In this document: positions 26,546 through 35,331 of the stretch, piece by piece
Position numbering within the stretch: position 1 is the stretch's first letter
Layout of the letters: each line of letters starts with the position of its first letter
Assembly: GCA_903822595.1 (NCBI GenBank)
Contig: CAIJPS010000103.1
Location: forward strand, 1 to 64,000
Direction of reading: 5' to 3'
DNA: 64,000 bases
From: an uncultured Chlorobiaceae bacterium
GTDB taxonomy: Bacteria; Bacteroidota; Chlorobiia; Chlorobiales; Chlorobiaceae
Made by a program: the position numbers and the translations under genes
Notes under the pieces: generated by a model
The model's input: the letters and a program-made list of their open reading frames with translations, nothing else
Database searches by the model: none
Told to the model about the DNA's origin: nothing

Positions 26546-26924
26546 AAATTGGGCAAATGAACAACGACTCAGAAATAATGGGAAAAAATCTTTCGATCAA
26601 GGTGCTTTGATTTTCATCATCCAGGACTTTGAGCAGATTGCAATATAGTGTAAGCAGTTGTTTTGCCAATTTTTGTGTATCATTCTCAGATATTACTATT
26701 GACCCAATCACCACAACCTCATCCCGCTCTCGCTCACCCCGCTTCAGCCAGTTCAACAGCGTCCACCGGTCAATCCCCGCCAGCTTGCAAGCCACCGCCT
26801 CAGCCTTGACCAGGTTATACTCCTTCCTGTTCTCCGGGTTCGCTTGAAGCCCTGTTTTTTGGGAAAACCGCCCGAAATCATTATGATAGATATCAATATA
26901 AAAGGCGACTTCACCGCCCGCCAT
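26421..26924 (-). CDS. Hypothetical protein, possible helix-turn-helix remnant
   Basis: From ATG 26924 the frame reads AGGEVAFYIDIYHNDFGRFS, then KTGLQANPENRKEYNLVKAE and AVACKLAGIDRWTLLNWLKR, a helix-turn-helix-like stretch similar in style to terminase small-subunit or MerR-like segments, then VVVIGSIVISENDTQKLAKQ and a leucine-rich helix. It overlaps the ClC start by 125 bp, and the tail in the overlap looks non-coding, so the real end may be lost. The family is not recognised. It could be the 5' remainder of a gene cut when ClC or its flank was rearranged. Low certainty. Confidence 0.35.
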   Translation of the reverse strand: MAGGEVAFYIDIYHNDFGRFSQKTGLQANPENRKEYNLVKAEAVACKLAGIDRWTLLNWLKRGERERDEVVVIGSIVISENDTQKLAKQLLTLYCNLLKVLDDENQSTLIERFFPIISESLFICPIYEIFTSQNRSSQKKGACFYFEHHQTKSIFQGEFSAVFPPQP

Positions 26925-27010
26925 ACTACGAATTTCCCAAAAAAGAGTGCCGCGTTTTGCTCTGGCGGTTTCTCGTGTCTGGTTAGTGATGAATTTATGG
27001 ATTGTAAACG

Positions 27011-29176
27011 ATGATGTTGATGAGCATGATAGATATCTCATTGCCGTTAAAAAATCCGGTACTGCAGTTCTCGCTGTTGTTGTTGATCATCCTGTTTGCA
27101 CCGGTTCTTCTCAGCCGGATGAAAATCCCGAGTCTCATCACGCTTATTCTTGCCGGAGCGGTTATTGGTCCACATGGCTTGAATCTGATGCTTCGTGACA
27201 GCAGCATTATCCTCTTTGGAACTGTTGGCCTGCTCTATATCATGTTTCTCGCTGGGCTGGAGATTGATGTTGCCGATTTTCGCAAAAACAGTACTAAAAG
27301 TATTCTGTTCGGACTTTATACCTTTTTTATCTCCATTGTCCTTGGCATTGTGGTTGCTCTCTATATTCTGCAATTTTCGCTGCTCTCTTCTATTCTTATT
27401 GGCAGTATCTTTGCCTCTCATACGCTCATTGTTTATCCGGTCATCAGCAAGCTTGGCATAGCCAAGAACAAGGCGGTCAATGTCGCAATCGGCGGTACCA
27501 TTATCACTGATACCCTTGCTCTTCTGGTGCTTGCGGTCGTGGTTGGACTGTCAGGAGGGGAATTGACAGGCGCATTCTGGATCAGGCTGATTATCGGCAT
27601 AACGCTTTTCGGTCTGGTTGTTCTGCTGCTCTTTCCCGTTATTGCCCGATGGTTTTTCAAGCGCTTTGACGACAGCGTGCAACAATACCTCTTTGTTTTG
27701 GCAATGGTCTTTTTCAGTGCGTTTCTTGCTGAAGCTGCTGGTGTTGAAGCTATTATCGGAGCTTTTCTTGGAGGTCTTGCCCTGAACCGTCTGATTCCGA
27801 GGACATCCCCGCTCATGAACCGAATCAAGTTTGTCGGCAACGCCATCTTTATTCCCTTTTTTCTGATCGGTGTCGGCATGCTGATAAATATCCAGGCCTT
27901 CTTCAAGGGCTATGAAACCATTAAAGTTGCTGTAGTTATAACTGTGGCGGCTACGATAGCCAAATATCTTTCAGCATGGATTACCCAGAAAATATTCGGT
28001 TTTTCCCTTGATCAGCGCAGGCTTATTTTTGGATTGATCAGCGCCCATGCGGCACTTGCCCTTGCAACCGTCTTGATCGGGTACAACATTGTTACTGGCT
28101 ATACTCTCAATGGCGATCCTGTCAGGCTGCTTGATGAAAGCGTGCTCAATGGCACGATTCTCTTTATTCTGGTAACCTGTACCCTCGCAACCGTAGTAGG
28201 AGAAAAAGGTGCACAGAATATTGCGCAGGCTGAGGCTCTCGATGAGGTTGCCGAAACCGGATTGCTTGTAGCAGAAGAGCGGATACTGATTCCTGTAAGT
28301 GATATCAGTACGGTTGATGAATTGGTCAATCTTGGTATAACCGCTCAATCGCATAAATCCCGCAACAGCATTTATGCCCTGCATGTAGCCAATAACAGCA
28401 TAAGTGGTGATGCGGCAGAAAAGAGTGCTGCCAAGCTTCTTGAAAGAGCGGCAGTTGCCGCATCATCCACCGATCATGCCCTGACGCCGCTCATTCGTTA
28501 TGATCGCGATGTGGTCAATGGTATTGCCGGGGTGATCAGGGAGCAGAAAATCACTGACCTGATTCTTGGACTTCATCACAAGAAAAACCTGACGGAAAGT
28601 TTTCCTGGAAGTACATCGGAAAGCATCATCGGACGCAGCAATGTCACCACCTTTATTTACAAATCAGTCCAGCCGCTTGCTACCATCAAGCGAACAATCG
28701 TCATCATTCCTGAAATGGCAGAAAACGAGATTGGTTTTGTACTCTGGATGCAAAGACTGATCAATATCATTAAAAACACCGGGAGCAAACTGGTGATTCA
28801 TGCATCCCGCCAGACCATTGTCTACCTCAAAGAGGTCTGTTCAGAGAGTATTGCTCATGCCGAATACAAGATGCTCAAGGAGTGGGATGATTTTCTCCTT
28901 CTGTCGAAAGAGATAAAAAATGACGACAACCTCATTATCGTGATGAGCAGGAAAAACAACCTCTCCTATCATTCAAAGATGGCCAGGATATCAGCCTATC
29001 TCAACCGCTACTTCCAGAAAAACAGCTTTATCCTGATTTATCCTGTCCAGAGCGGCATCTCCGAAGAGGCTTATGAAAATACCACTTTCCAGCCCTTCCA
29101 GAAAAGCCTTGTCAATTTTGACAAAATTCTGAAAAAAGTCTACAAAAAAGCCCGTCAGAAAAGAGGTTTCCAATAA
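27011..29176 (+). CDS. Cation:proton antiporter (CPA2, KefB-like) with universal-stress-like tail
   Basis: 721 residues. Residues 15-400 form the CPA2 membrane domain with about 12 helices: LITLILAGAVIGPHGLNLML (helix 2-3 signature), LAGLEIDVADFRKNS, ISKLGIAKNKAVNVAIGGT and GVEAIIGAFLGGLALNRLI. The acidic pair of CPA2 proteins is not cleanly located; Asp in GTIITDTLALLVL is in the ion-binding position. The C-terminal 300 residues are cytoplasmic, with a USP-like alpha/beta repeat (ILIPVSDISTVDELVNLG) instead of the KTN domain of KefB. Exchanges Na+ or K+ for H+; the ion is not certain. The neighbour downstream is msrB, one base apart. Confidence 0.9.
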   Translation: MMLMSMIDISLPLKNPVLQFSLLLLIILFAPVLLSRMKIPSLITLILAGAVIGPHGLNLMLRDSSIILFGTVGLLYIMFLAGLEIDVADFRKNSTKSILFGLYTFFISIVLGIVVALYILQFSLLSSILIGSIFASHTLIVYPVISKLGIAKNKAVNVAIGGTIITDTLALLVLAVVVGLSGGELTGAFWIRLIIGITLFGLVVLLLFPVIARWFFKRFDDSVQQYLFVLAMVFFSAFLAEAAGVEAIIGAFLGGLALNRLIPRTSPLMNRIKFVGNAIFIPFFLIGVGMLINIQAFFKGYETIKVAVVITVAATIAKYLSAWITQKIFGFSLDQRRLIFGLISAHAALALATVLIGYNIVTGYTLNGDPVRLLDESVLNGTILFILVTCTLATVVGEKGAQNIAQAEALDEVAETGLLVAEERILIPVSDISTVDELVNLGITAQSHKSRNSIYALHVANNSISGDAAEKSAAKLLERAAVAASSTDHALTPLIRYDRDVVNGIAGVIREQKITDLILGLHHKKNLTESFPGSTSESIIGRSNVTTFIYKSVQPLATIKRTIVIIPEMAENEIGFVLWMQRLINIIKNTGSKLVIHASRQTIVYLKEVCSESIAHAEYKMLKEWDDFLLLSKEIKNDDNLIIVMSRKNNLSYHSKMARISAYLNRYFQKNSFILIYPVQSGISEEAYENTTFQPFQKSLVNFDKILKKVYKKARQKRGFQ

Positions 29177-29320
29177 ATGGCTATGCTACAGGGTATAACC
29201 GTCGCCATAAGAGGAACGGCGATCTTTTTCAGAATCGCTACCGATCGATCATCTGCGGGGAGGAGTCCTGCCTGGCAAAAGATAAAGCTTCCGAACAGAT
29301 GCGACGAATGCGGTGTTGTA

Positions 29321-29899
29321 TTGCAGGTTTTCCGCCGCCGGCTCCGAACGGTTCCCCTCATTCTGCTGTTTATGAGTGCATTATCGGCATGCAACGGGAC
29401 ATCTACCCCGAGAACAACCCCAAAACCCATAGCCATGACTGAAAAACAACATCCAGCCAATCCTTATTTTTCGCGTACCGATACCACAAGTCTCACCCTG
29501 TCTGATACCGTCTGGAAGGAGGTGCTCTCTCCAGCAGTCTATGAGGTGGCGCGTCACGGATCGACCGAGCAGGCATTTTCTGGGAAATATTGGGATTATG
29601 AGGGGCGGGGAACCTACTTCTGCGCGGCGTGTGGCAACAGGCTTTTCCGCTCCGACGCCAAGTTTGCCAGTACATGTGGCTGGCCCAGCTTTTTTGAAAC
29701 CGTGCGCCCGAACAGTGTCCTCTACCGGAAAGACTCCTCATTCGGGATGGTGCGGACGGAGGTTGTCTGCGGAAGGTGCAAAGCGCACCTTGGCCATGTA
29801 TTCGACGATGGCCCGCCCCCCACGGGAAAGCGCTTCTGCATGAACTCCATCGTCCTCGACTTTGAGCCGGACAAAGCTTCACCGAAAGAGCGTCCGTAA
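29321..29899 (+). CDS. msrB: Methionine-R-sulfoxide reductase, probably lipoprotein
   Basis: Reduces methionine-R-sulfoxide in oxidised proteins. The conserved domain (about 70-180 from TTG 29321) holds zinc-binding CAAC and CGRC, the STCGWPSF motif and the catalytic Cys in RFCMNSIVLDF, which reads RxCxN as in MsrB. Upstream is a hydrophobic stretch PLILLFMSALSAC that looks like a lipoprotein signal with lipobox LSAC. The open frame extends to an ATG at 29177, only 1 bp after the antiporter stop, but that adds a cytosolic-looking 48-residue N-terminus, so I prefer a start near 29321. It should act in the periplasm. The start remains uncertain. Confidence 0.88.
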   Translation: MQVFRRRLRTVPLILLFMSALSACNGTSTPRTTPKPIAMTEKQHPANPYFSRTDTTSLTLSDTVWKEVLSPAVYEVARHGSTEQAFSGKYWDYEGRGTYFCAACGNRLFRSDAKFASTCGWPSFFETVRPNSVLYRKDSSFGMVRTEVVCGRCKAHLGHVFDDGPPPTGKRFCMNSIVLDFEPDKASPKERP

Positions 29900-30057
29900 A
29901 AGGATGAGTATCCGTGACCAGGGAGGATCAGAAGTCATTCAAGAGTTCACTGAGTTATGGTAGAGGCCTTCAGTTTGTTCATGATTCATGAAAAAACGCC
30001 TATGATTCCCGGGCTCATCGTGACCCGTATGAAGATATGAGCAGTCGGTGTTCATTA

Positions 30058-31389
30058 TCAATTTCCTGCGTGTTCAGGGTCGGTAATGCGTCCCATGAAA
30101 AGTATTCTGCCGCTGCTGTTTTCGCGGATCACAAAAAAAAACGGGTGATCGGTTTTGAAAACCGGTATGGGCATTGGCATGGCCGACTTGAGCTGCATGA
30201 TGACCGCTGTTGCTGCTGCTGCTTCTGTGCCTTTTTCACTGACATCCACAAAAGCCTTGTGCACTACGGCTCCGATAAAGAGGTTGTTGCGGTTTGAGTC
30301 CATACCGCTGAAATCGGCCAGATCGCTACTGAAGGCATCAGTCATGCCCATGTTTATCAGGGTTTTATCGAGACGGAAAGCTGCTGTGGTGCTGAATTTC
30401 AGAATCCGGGCATCAACCTTTGTCTGGTGAAGGTTAGAAGTCCACAGTAGAAACCGTTCAGGGGTCATCGATTTTTCAAGAGCTTCCAGCCCAAATGTTT
30501 CTTTCGGAAGAATGAGCACCATCGACAGCTCTTTTCCTGAATAAGGGAGTTCAAGCACCTGCAGGGAATCGCGATCGGCATAACCGAAGGTGGCGGATTG
30601 CCTCATAAGCGGAGCCATTCCTGTCTTTCCGCGCTTGATGTAAAATGGTGACTTAATGGTATTGTTTTCATTGAATGGGTGCTCCCAGTCGCCTTTGAAA
30701 TAGACTGCACTGACCAGAGAGAGACGGGTACGAGGTGTGAGAATGCCTGGTTTGATAAACTCCCGAACCCTTTTTTTTGTCTCTTTTTCTACCTGACGAT
30801 TGATGGAAAGTCGGGCTTTTTCGGTCTGTCTGATATAATCCACCGGCGTAACGGCACTCCCATAGTATTTTCTCATCAAGGTAATCCATCGCAAAGAAAG
30901 GGGATAACCCTGCTGTGGCCAGATGGAGTTGGATGAGGTAATCGTAATTTCCCCTTTTTTCAGAATATTTTTCAACTGTTGTTCAAAACCGGCAAGCTCT
31001 TCATGATGATGCGTTATGGCATCCGGCTGCACGTTCATGACCGTGGCCATCTGTTTTTCCGTTCTGCCTCGCGCTCCGCTCAAGGTCATGGAAAGAGCCG
31101 TTTCGATGCTTGAGGGAGAGAAAAAAAGATCGCTTTCCGGAGTGGCGAGCTGCTTGTAGAGATCGATGGCAAAGGCATTTCCTGCACTGGTATTTGAAGT
31201 TGCCGGTTGCATCACGGCACCTCTCACGGCTGCGGGTATCAGCAGTGATAAAATGGTGAGGAAAAAGGATGTGGCAGTGTTCGATGCGGTTTTTCCAAAG
31301 ATGTGCCTTTTTCCGGGCATATTCTTTTCATGCTCAGGTATTATTTCTGTCCGTATCGGAACCATTTTTTGTCGATAAAAAAGTTTCAT
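30058..31389 (-). CDS. Secreted serpin (serine protease inhibitor)
   Basis: 443 residues. A hydrophobic signal-like stretch (about 41-58) precedes the serpin fold (about 70-440): NAFAIDLYKQL, LFFSPSSIETALSMTLSGARG, SAVYFKGDWEHPF, LELPYSGKELSMVLILP and HPFFFVIRENSSGRILFMGRI. The reactive loop hinge EKGTEAAAATAV has the small residues required for loop insertion, so it should be inhibitory. Counting from the hinge Glu as P17 gives P1-P1' Lys-Ser, which predicts a trypsin-like target. Part of a run with a Cache-like lipoprotein and a hydrolase upstream; stop-to-start distance to the upstream gene is 2 bp. Confidence 0.9.
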   Translation of the reverse strand: MKLFYRQKMVPIRTEIIPEHEKNMPGKRHIFGKTASNTATSFFLTILSLLIPAAVRGAVMQPATSNTSAGNAFAIDLYKQLATPESDLFFSPSSIETALSMTLSGARGRTEKQMATVMNVQPDAITHHHEELAGFEQQLKNILKKGEITITSSNSIWPQQGYPLSLRWITLMRKYYGSAVTPVDYIRQTEKARLSINRQVEKETKKRVREFIKPGILTPRTRLSLVSAVYFKGDWEHPFNENNTIKSPFYIKRGKTGMAPLMRQSATFGYADRDSLQVLELPYSGKELSMVLILPKETFGLEALEKSMTPERFLLWTSNLHQTKVDARILKFSTTAAFRLDKTLINMGMTDAFSSDLADFSGMDSNRNNLFIGAVVHKAFVDVSEKGTEAAAATAVIMQLKSAMPMPIPVFKTDHPFFFVIRENSSGRILFMGRITDPEHAGN

Positions 31390-31391
31390 CG

Positions 31392-32228
31392 TTATGGTTT
31401 ATTTGGCTGTATCACACAGGCAACGATCCGCCACTCCTTTCCGTAGAGCGAAACCGTCTTCCACATCGCCTCCTTGCTTACCGTTTCTTTTGTCCGGGGT
31501 CGGTAGAACCGGTATCGACCGTTGCCTTCCGGTTCCTTAATGATTCGTCGGGTGATTTTCTGCAAAGAGGGGAAGGATTTGTAGAGCGGTGCGGTAAAGA
31601 GGTTCAGTCCGATATGTTCCGGCATAATGTCGTAGAGCATGATTCCGTTGGTGTCCACAACCCAGATGTTGACCTCTGATCCAGTAACAGCCTTTTCGAT
31701 ACTCTTGCGCAGAAGCTGGTCTGAGCTGAAGAGGAGGCTTACGGCTCCGGTGAATTTTCCTGCTTTGTTAAAGACCGGATATTCAGCATCCATGGCATAG
31801 AGGCCTTCTACTGATTTGAAGAGTTTGCTCATGACGGGTTTGCGTTCCTTCAGGATGGTGTGAACCTGCTGCTGATCGCTGATATTTTTGCCGATGATGT
31901 TTCTGTACTCTGCGGGCTCCACGTCTACTATGCATCCGGTTGTATCGATGGTGATACCGTCAATACTGCAGGGGAGTGCTGAACAGATACGGCTGAGAAC
32001 CTTTCTCGCCTCGTCACCCGAAAGTCCAGTGAGTGCAAGTTGCCGTGATGCATCAGCCAAAGAGTTGTCGATGGCTGATAATGCTTTAGAAATATCGGTT
32101 GTTGCCGAATCGAGGGGTGCAGTCATCCCGTTCGCCCTGTTGCAATGCAACAGCAGAAACGGAATGCACAGCAGCAGTAAAGCATCTCTGAACCTCTGCA
32201 TCATAAAGCTCCTTGCGTTTGGGGTCAT
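31392..32228 (-). CDS. Cache-like domain lipoprotein
   Basis: 278 residues. The N-terminus (RDALLLLCIPFLLLHC) ends in a lipobox Cys, so it is probably a lipoprotein facing the periplasm. The body resembles a Cache sensor domain (helix, then ITIDTTGCIVDVEPAEYRNI, YPVFNKAGKFTGAVSLLFSSD, NIWVVDTNGIMLYDIM). No methyl-accepting, kinase or other output domain follows, so it may be a solitary binding protein. It sits in the hydrolase / Cache / serpin run, 17 bp after the hydrolase. The second Met (position 9, MMQRF) is an alternative start. Confidence 0.7.
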   Translation of the reverse strand: MTPNARSFMMQRFRDALLLLCIPFLLLHCNRANGMTAPLDSATTDISKALSAIDNSLADASRQLALTGLSGDEARKVLSRICSALPCSIDGITIDTTGCIVDVEPAEYRNIIGKNISDQQQVHTILKERKPVMSKLFKSVEGLYAMDAEYPVFNKAGKFTGAVSLLFSSDQLLRKSIEKAVTGSEVNIWVVDTNGIMLYDIMPEHIGLNLFTAPLYKSFPSLQKITRRIIKEPEGNGRYRFYRPRTKETVSKEAMWKTVSLYGKEWRIVACVIQPNKP

Positions 32229-32245
32229 GGGAAAAAGCGGGACGA

Positions 32246-33235
32246 TTAGGGGTTGATCAGTTCCATGAGCCGGGGATAGACAATATCGACCTGTTGACCG
32301 GGCTGGGCAGGATCAATGATGTCGTGGCCAAGTTTGAGAGCAGCATCGAATTCGCTGGTGGTCAGACTTGCATGGTGTGCCTTCCAGATGTTGACCATTT
32401 GTGTTGTCATTTCGTTATTGATCATGCTGTCATTGGCGTTGAAGACGATAACCATTTTTTTTGCGGCGGGAGGCTTGAGCTTTGCATCTGCCTGCACGAC
32501 AAACCCAAGACGGAGGATCTGCGACAAAGCATGACGGGAATAGCTTGGATAGGCGTGCGCAGGGAGAACCTTCTCCTTAAGTATCGGATCCCACCACTCA
32601 ATAGCATCAGGCAAAACGGTGTAAACATTCATCGCTGCGGCGGTCAATGGCGTCGAAATTTTTTTGAATCCAAGGGCAGGGGAGATGATGACCGCCAGGT
32701 CGATATCGTTCCGGTTTTGTGCAGCCCAGGCGGTGGTTACTCCTCCGGCGGAAATTCCCATCATGATTACCTGTTTACCGAGTCCCTGGGCGATATCAAC
32801 AGTCCGGTCGGCGTAAAAGGCCAGCTCTTCAGCCGTCAGTCGGGCATGTTCCTGTGTCATCCGGTCAGCCAGTCCGTGATGTGGCAGGGGAGCAATAAGC
32901 ACGTTATAGCCCACATCATAAAAACGTTTTCCAAGGTCGTGAAATTGCTGCGGGTCGCTCGTATAACCATGAACCAGAATGATGGCGCGATCCGTTTTGT
33001 TGCCATGGGTCATCAATTGAGTTCGGCTGAGTGGATTCATCTCCTGAGGCTCCTTCGTCCGAAAGATTTCAATGAGGTGCAACGCCTCGGCGTAATTTTT
33101 TGCGGGTTGAGGGTGAGAGGAGAGATGTGCAATGTTCCATGGCGTCAGAAGAGTAAACAGGATCGAGAGCACCAATCCGGAGATCAAGAACAAAATCCAC
33201 CACTTTTTAGCGCCAGATGTATGCCGTTGTTTCAT
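32246..33235 (-). CDS. Membrane-anchored alpha/beta hydrolase
   Basis: 329 residues from ATG 33235 (preceded by GGAGA). One membrane segment at about 13-31 (WWILFLISGLVLSILFTLL) anchors or exports it. The hydrolase core has AIILVHGYTSDPQQF, the nucleophile elbow MMGISAGGVTTAW (Ser in GISAGG), the acidic residue in FNANDSMINNEM and His in KLGHDIIDP. The pattern fits carboxylesterase or monoacylglycerol-lipase-like enzymes. It is the first gene of a likely operon with the Cache-like lipoprotein and the serpin. Substrate unknown. Confidence 0.83.
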   Translation of the reverse strand: MKQRHTSGAKKWWILFLISGLVLSILFTLLTPWNIAHLSSHPQPAKNYAEALHLIEIFRTKEPQEMNPLSRTQLMTHGNKTDRAIILVHGYTSDPQQFHDLGKRFYDVGYNVLIAPLPHHGLADRMTQEHARLTAEELAFYADRTVDIAQGLGKQVIMMGISAGGVTTAWAAQNRNDIDLAVIISPALGFKKISTPLTAAAMNVYTVLPDAIEWWDPILKEKVLPAHAYPSYSRHALSQILRLGFVVQADAKLKPPAAKKMVIVFNANDSMINNEMTTQMVNIWKAHHASLTTSEFDAALKLGHDIIDPAQPGQQVDIVYPRLMELINP

Positions 33236-33397
33236 AAAAATTTCTCCGGTAATGGGTGAATATCGCGCATCGACAACAGTACCCCTCAATGTGGCATTAA
33301 AAGCGCTTCTGTTGCCGGAAAAAGTGCCCCACGGTAATAGTATAGTGATACTGTGCGAATTCCGAAACTTTTTTTAGGTTGCGGCTTTTTTCAGTCT

Positions 33398-34216
33398 CTA
33401 CTCCATGGAGCTGACCCGAACCGCCACCGTCAGTTTTTCCTGGGCATTGCCTTTGTAGGTACCCCGTACCGGCGGTACGTCGTCATAATCCCTGCCCGAA
33501 CCGATCTTGATGTATCGCTGGTCGACAAAGAGTGTTTTATGCGTCGGATCCATACCGATCCACCCTTTTTCCTTGCCGCAGTATATTTCGCACCAGGCGT
33601 GGCTCGCCTCATCGTGACCATCAGGTGTGCTTCCTCCGTAAAGGTAACCGCTGACGTAGCGGGCGGGGAGAGCGAGGTAGCGGCAAGCGGCAAGCAGAAT
33701 ATGGGCAAAATCCTGGCAAACGCCCCTTCCGAGTGCCATGACGACCGCGCTTGTACTGTGAACATCAGTCACACCAGGCTCGTAGATGAAGGTGTCGTTG
33801 ATGTAGCGACAGATCGATTCAGCAAGCTGAAAACTGTCGGTATTGGTGGCAAAACGGGCTGTGAAGTCTCGTATTGCAGCATCGAAATGGACATAGCGGC
33901 TCTGACATGAAAAATCCATCAGATAAATATCCTCATTCTCGCTGGCATCAGCATGGCCCATGCCGGTCTCTACCACTGAGGTTGCAACAATTTTAACCCG
34001 TTTATGACTCTGGAGCAGATTGAAGTGGTTGACCTGGTTGCCGTAGAAATCGGTGTATTCAAAAATAGTGGCCGGAGGATCAACCTGGAGCTTGAAGCTT
34101 GCACAGCGCTGCGGAGCAGCAGGGTTGTTGTCGGGGTGGAGCCTTACTTCGGTCGCCGTTTCATAGATAGGATTGTCATATTCAAACAGGGTAGAGTGCT
34201 CAACTTTCAGAATCAT
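33398..34216 (-). CDS. Transglutaminase-like cysteine protease family protein
   Basis: 272 residues. N-terminal beta-rich domain (about 1-95: LKVEHSTLFEYDNPIYETAT) as in bacterial transglutaminase N-terminal domains, then the transglutaminase core with catalytic Cys in GRGVCQDFAHILLAACR, His in EASHAWCEIYC and Asp in GMDPTHKTLF. Probably a peptidase or amide-bond enzyme rather than a cross-linker. It is the last gene of the ATP-grasp / alpha-E / transglutaminase set, a conserved trio proposed (Iyer and Aravind) to make or modify peptides. 21 bp separate it from the alpha-E gene. Confidence 0.9.
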   Translation of the reverse strand: MILKVEHSTLFEYDNPIYETATEVRLHPDNNPAAPQRCASFKLQVDPPATIFEYTDFYGNQVNHFNLLQSHKRVKIVATSVVETGMGHADASENEDIYLMDFSCQSRYVHFDAAIRDFTARFATNTDSFQLAESICRYINDTFIYEPGVTDVHSTSAVVMALGRGVCQDFAHILLAACRYLALPARYVSGYLYGGSTPDGHDEASHAWCEIYCGKEKGWIGMDPTHKTLFVDQRYIKIGSGRDYDDVPPVRGTYKGNAQEKLTVAVRVSSME

Positions 34217-34237
34217 GCTCTTTTGGTTTACGTCCGG

Positions 34238-35311
34238 TTATTGCTGTTGCTGATGCTGCTGTGCCTGGCTCCAGTTGGCTCGTCCACCGGCTACTCCGGT
34301 AAAGGGAAGCGCCTCCTCAATGTCCGACGACTCGATCTCCGGAGTGTGATAGGCAAAATAGGTGAGGTGAACCTGTTCTCCAACTTTTACGAGTCGCTGT
34401 TCCAGATCTTCAAGATAGTGGTGTAACCCCTTCGAAAAGATATCCTCAATCGCCGTATAACTGAGTTCGGCCTCCAGCTTTCCAATCAGTCGGTCGGCGT
34501 TATTGACGTAGCGGTGACGGGAGCTTCCCGATATACGCCACAGGGCATCTTCAGCCGCACAGACAGAAAAGTTTATGCTGCGAGGGAAGGTACGGTCGAG
34601 AATGAGAAAGCGCAGGATGTTGTCGGGATCGATTTTTGAAAGGTAGACCTTGCGGAACGCCTCGAGTGCGCTGCAGCTTTTGAGCACAGCCATCCATTGG
34701 ATGATATCTTCTGATCCTGCAACAAGTTCAGGCTGGCTTTGCGCCTCGGAGAGCAGCATGTGGTATTTCACATCAATAAGCCGGGCGATGTTGTCGGTAC
34801 GCTCGAGATACTTGGCAATCTGTATAAAGTCCCACCCTTCGTTATGCGAGAAGGTGTTATCAGTAATGCCCTGGAAAAGATGCGAGGCATTCTTGATCTC
34901 CTTGTAGAAGCCGTAGGGGTCGTTCTGCACGAATTGCGGGGTTACATTCTGCAGATAGTGGTAGAGGTTATTGACCTGTTCCCACATTTCGCTTGAGATG
35001 CTCTCGATAATGCTGCGTGCATTTTCCCTTGCCAGACCGATACAGGAGGTGATGGAGTTCGGATTACTCTTGTTGAAGACCAGATAATCGGTCACCGTAC
35101 GGGCCGAGTACTCATCGTAAAGGCTGTTGAAACGCTCCTTGTCGCTGGTGACAAGAATAAGCGCCACCCAGTAGCTCGGGTTCTCGATGTGGGTAATTTT
35201 ATTGAGATCGAGCAGCAGGTTGAAATTGACGTCAAGAAACCTGGCAGTATTTTCTGCCCGTTCGAAGTAACGACTCATCCAGAAGAGCGATTCGGCAACA
35301 CGGCTTAACAT
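34238..35311 (-). CDS. Alpha-E domain protein
   Basis: 357 residues. The start MLSRVAESLFWMSRYFERAE is the diagnostic beginning of alpha-E (DUF403) proteins, and most of the chain is predicted helical, with WDFIQIAKYLERTDNIARLI as a second family stretch and RYVNNADRLIGKLEAEL near the end. The C-terminus is a Gln/His-rich tail. No enzymatic function is proven; it is a consistent partner of the circularly permuted ATP-grasp and transglutaminase genes, as seen here, with 20 bp spacing on both sides. Confidence 0.9.
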   Translation of the reverse strand: MLSRVAESLFWMSRYFERAENTARFLDVNFNLLLDLNKITHIENPSYWVALILVTSDKERFNSLYDEYSARTVTDYLVFNKSNPNSITSCIGLARENARSIIESISSEMWEQVNNLYHYLQNVTPQFVQNDPYGFYKEIKNASHLFQGITDNTFSHNEGWDFIQIAKYLERTDNIARLIDVKYHMLLSEAQSQPELVAGSEDIIQWMAVLKSCSALEAFRKVYLSKIDPDNILRFLILDRTFPRSINFSVCAAEDALWRISGSSRHRYVNNADRLIGKLEAELSYTAIEDIFSKGLHHYLEDLEQRLVKVGEQVHLTYFAYHTPEIESSDIEEALPFTGVAGGRANWSQAQQHQQQQ

Positions 35312-35331
35312 AGATAATAAAAAATTAGTGT

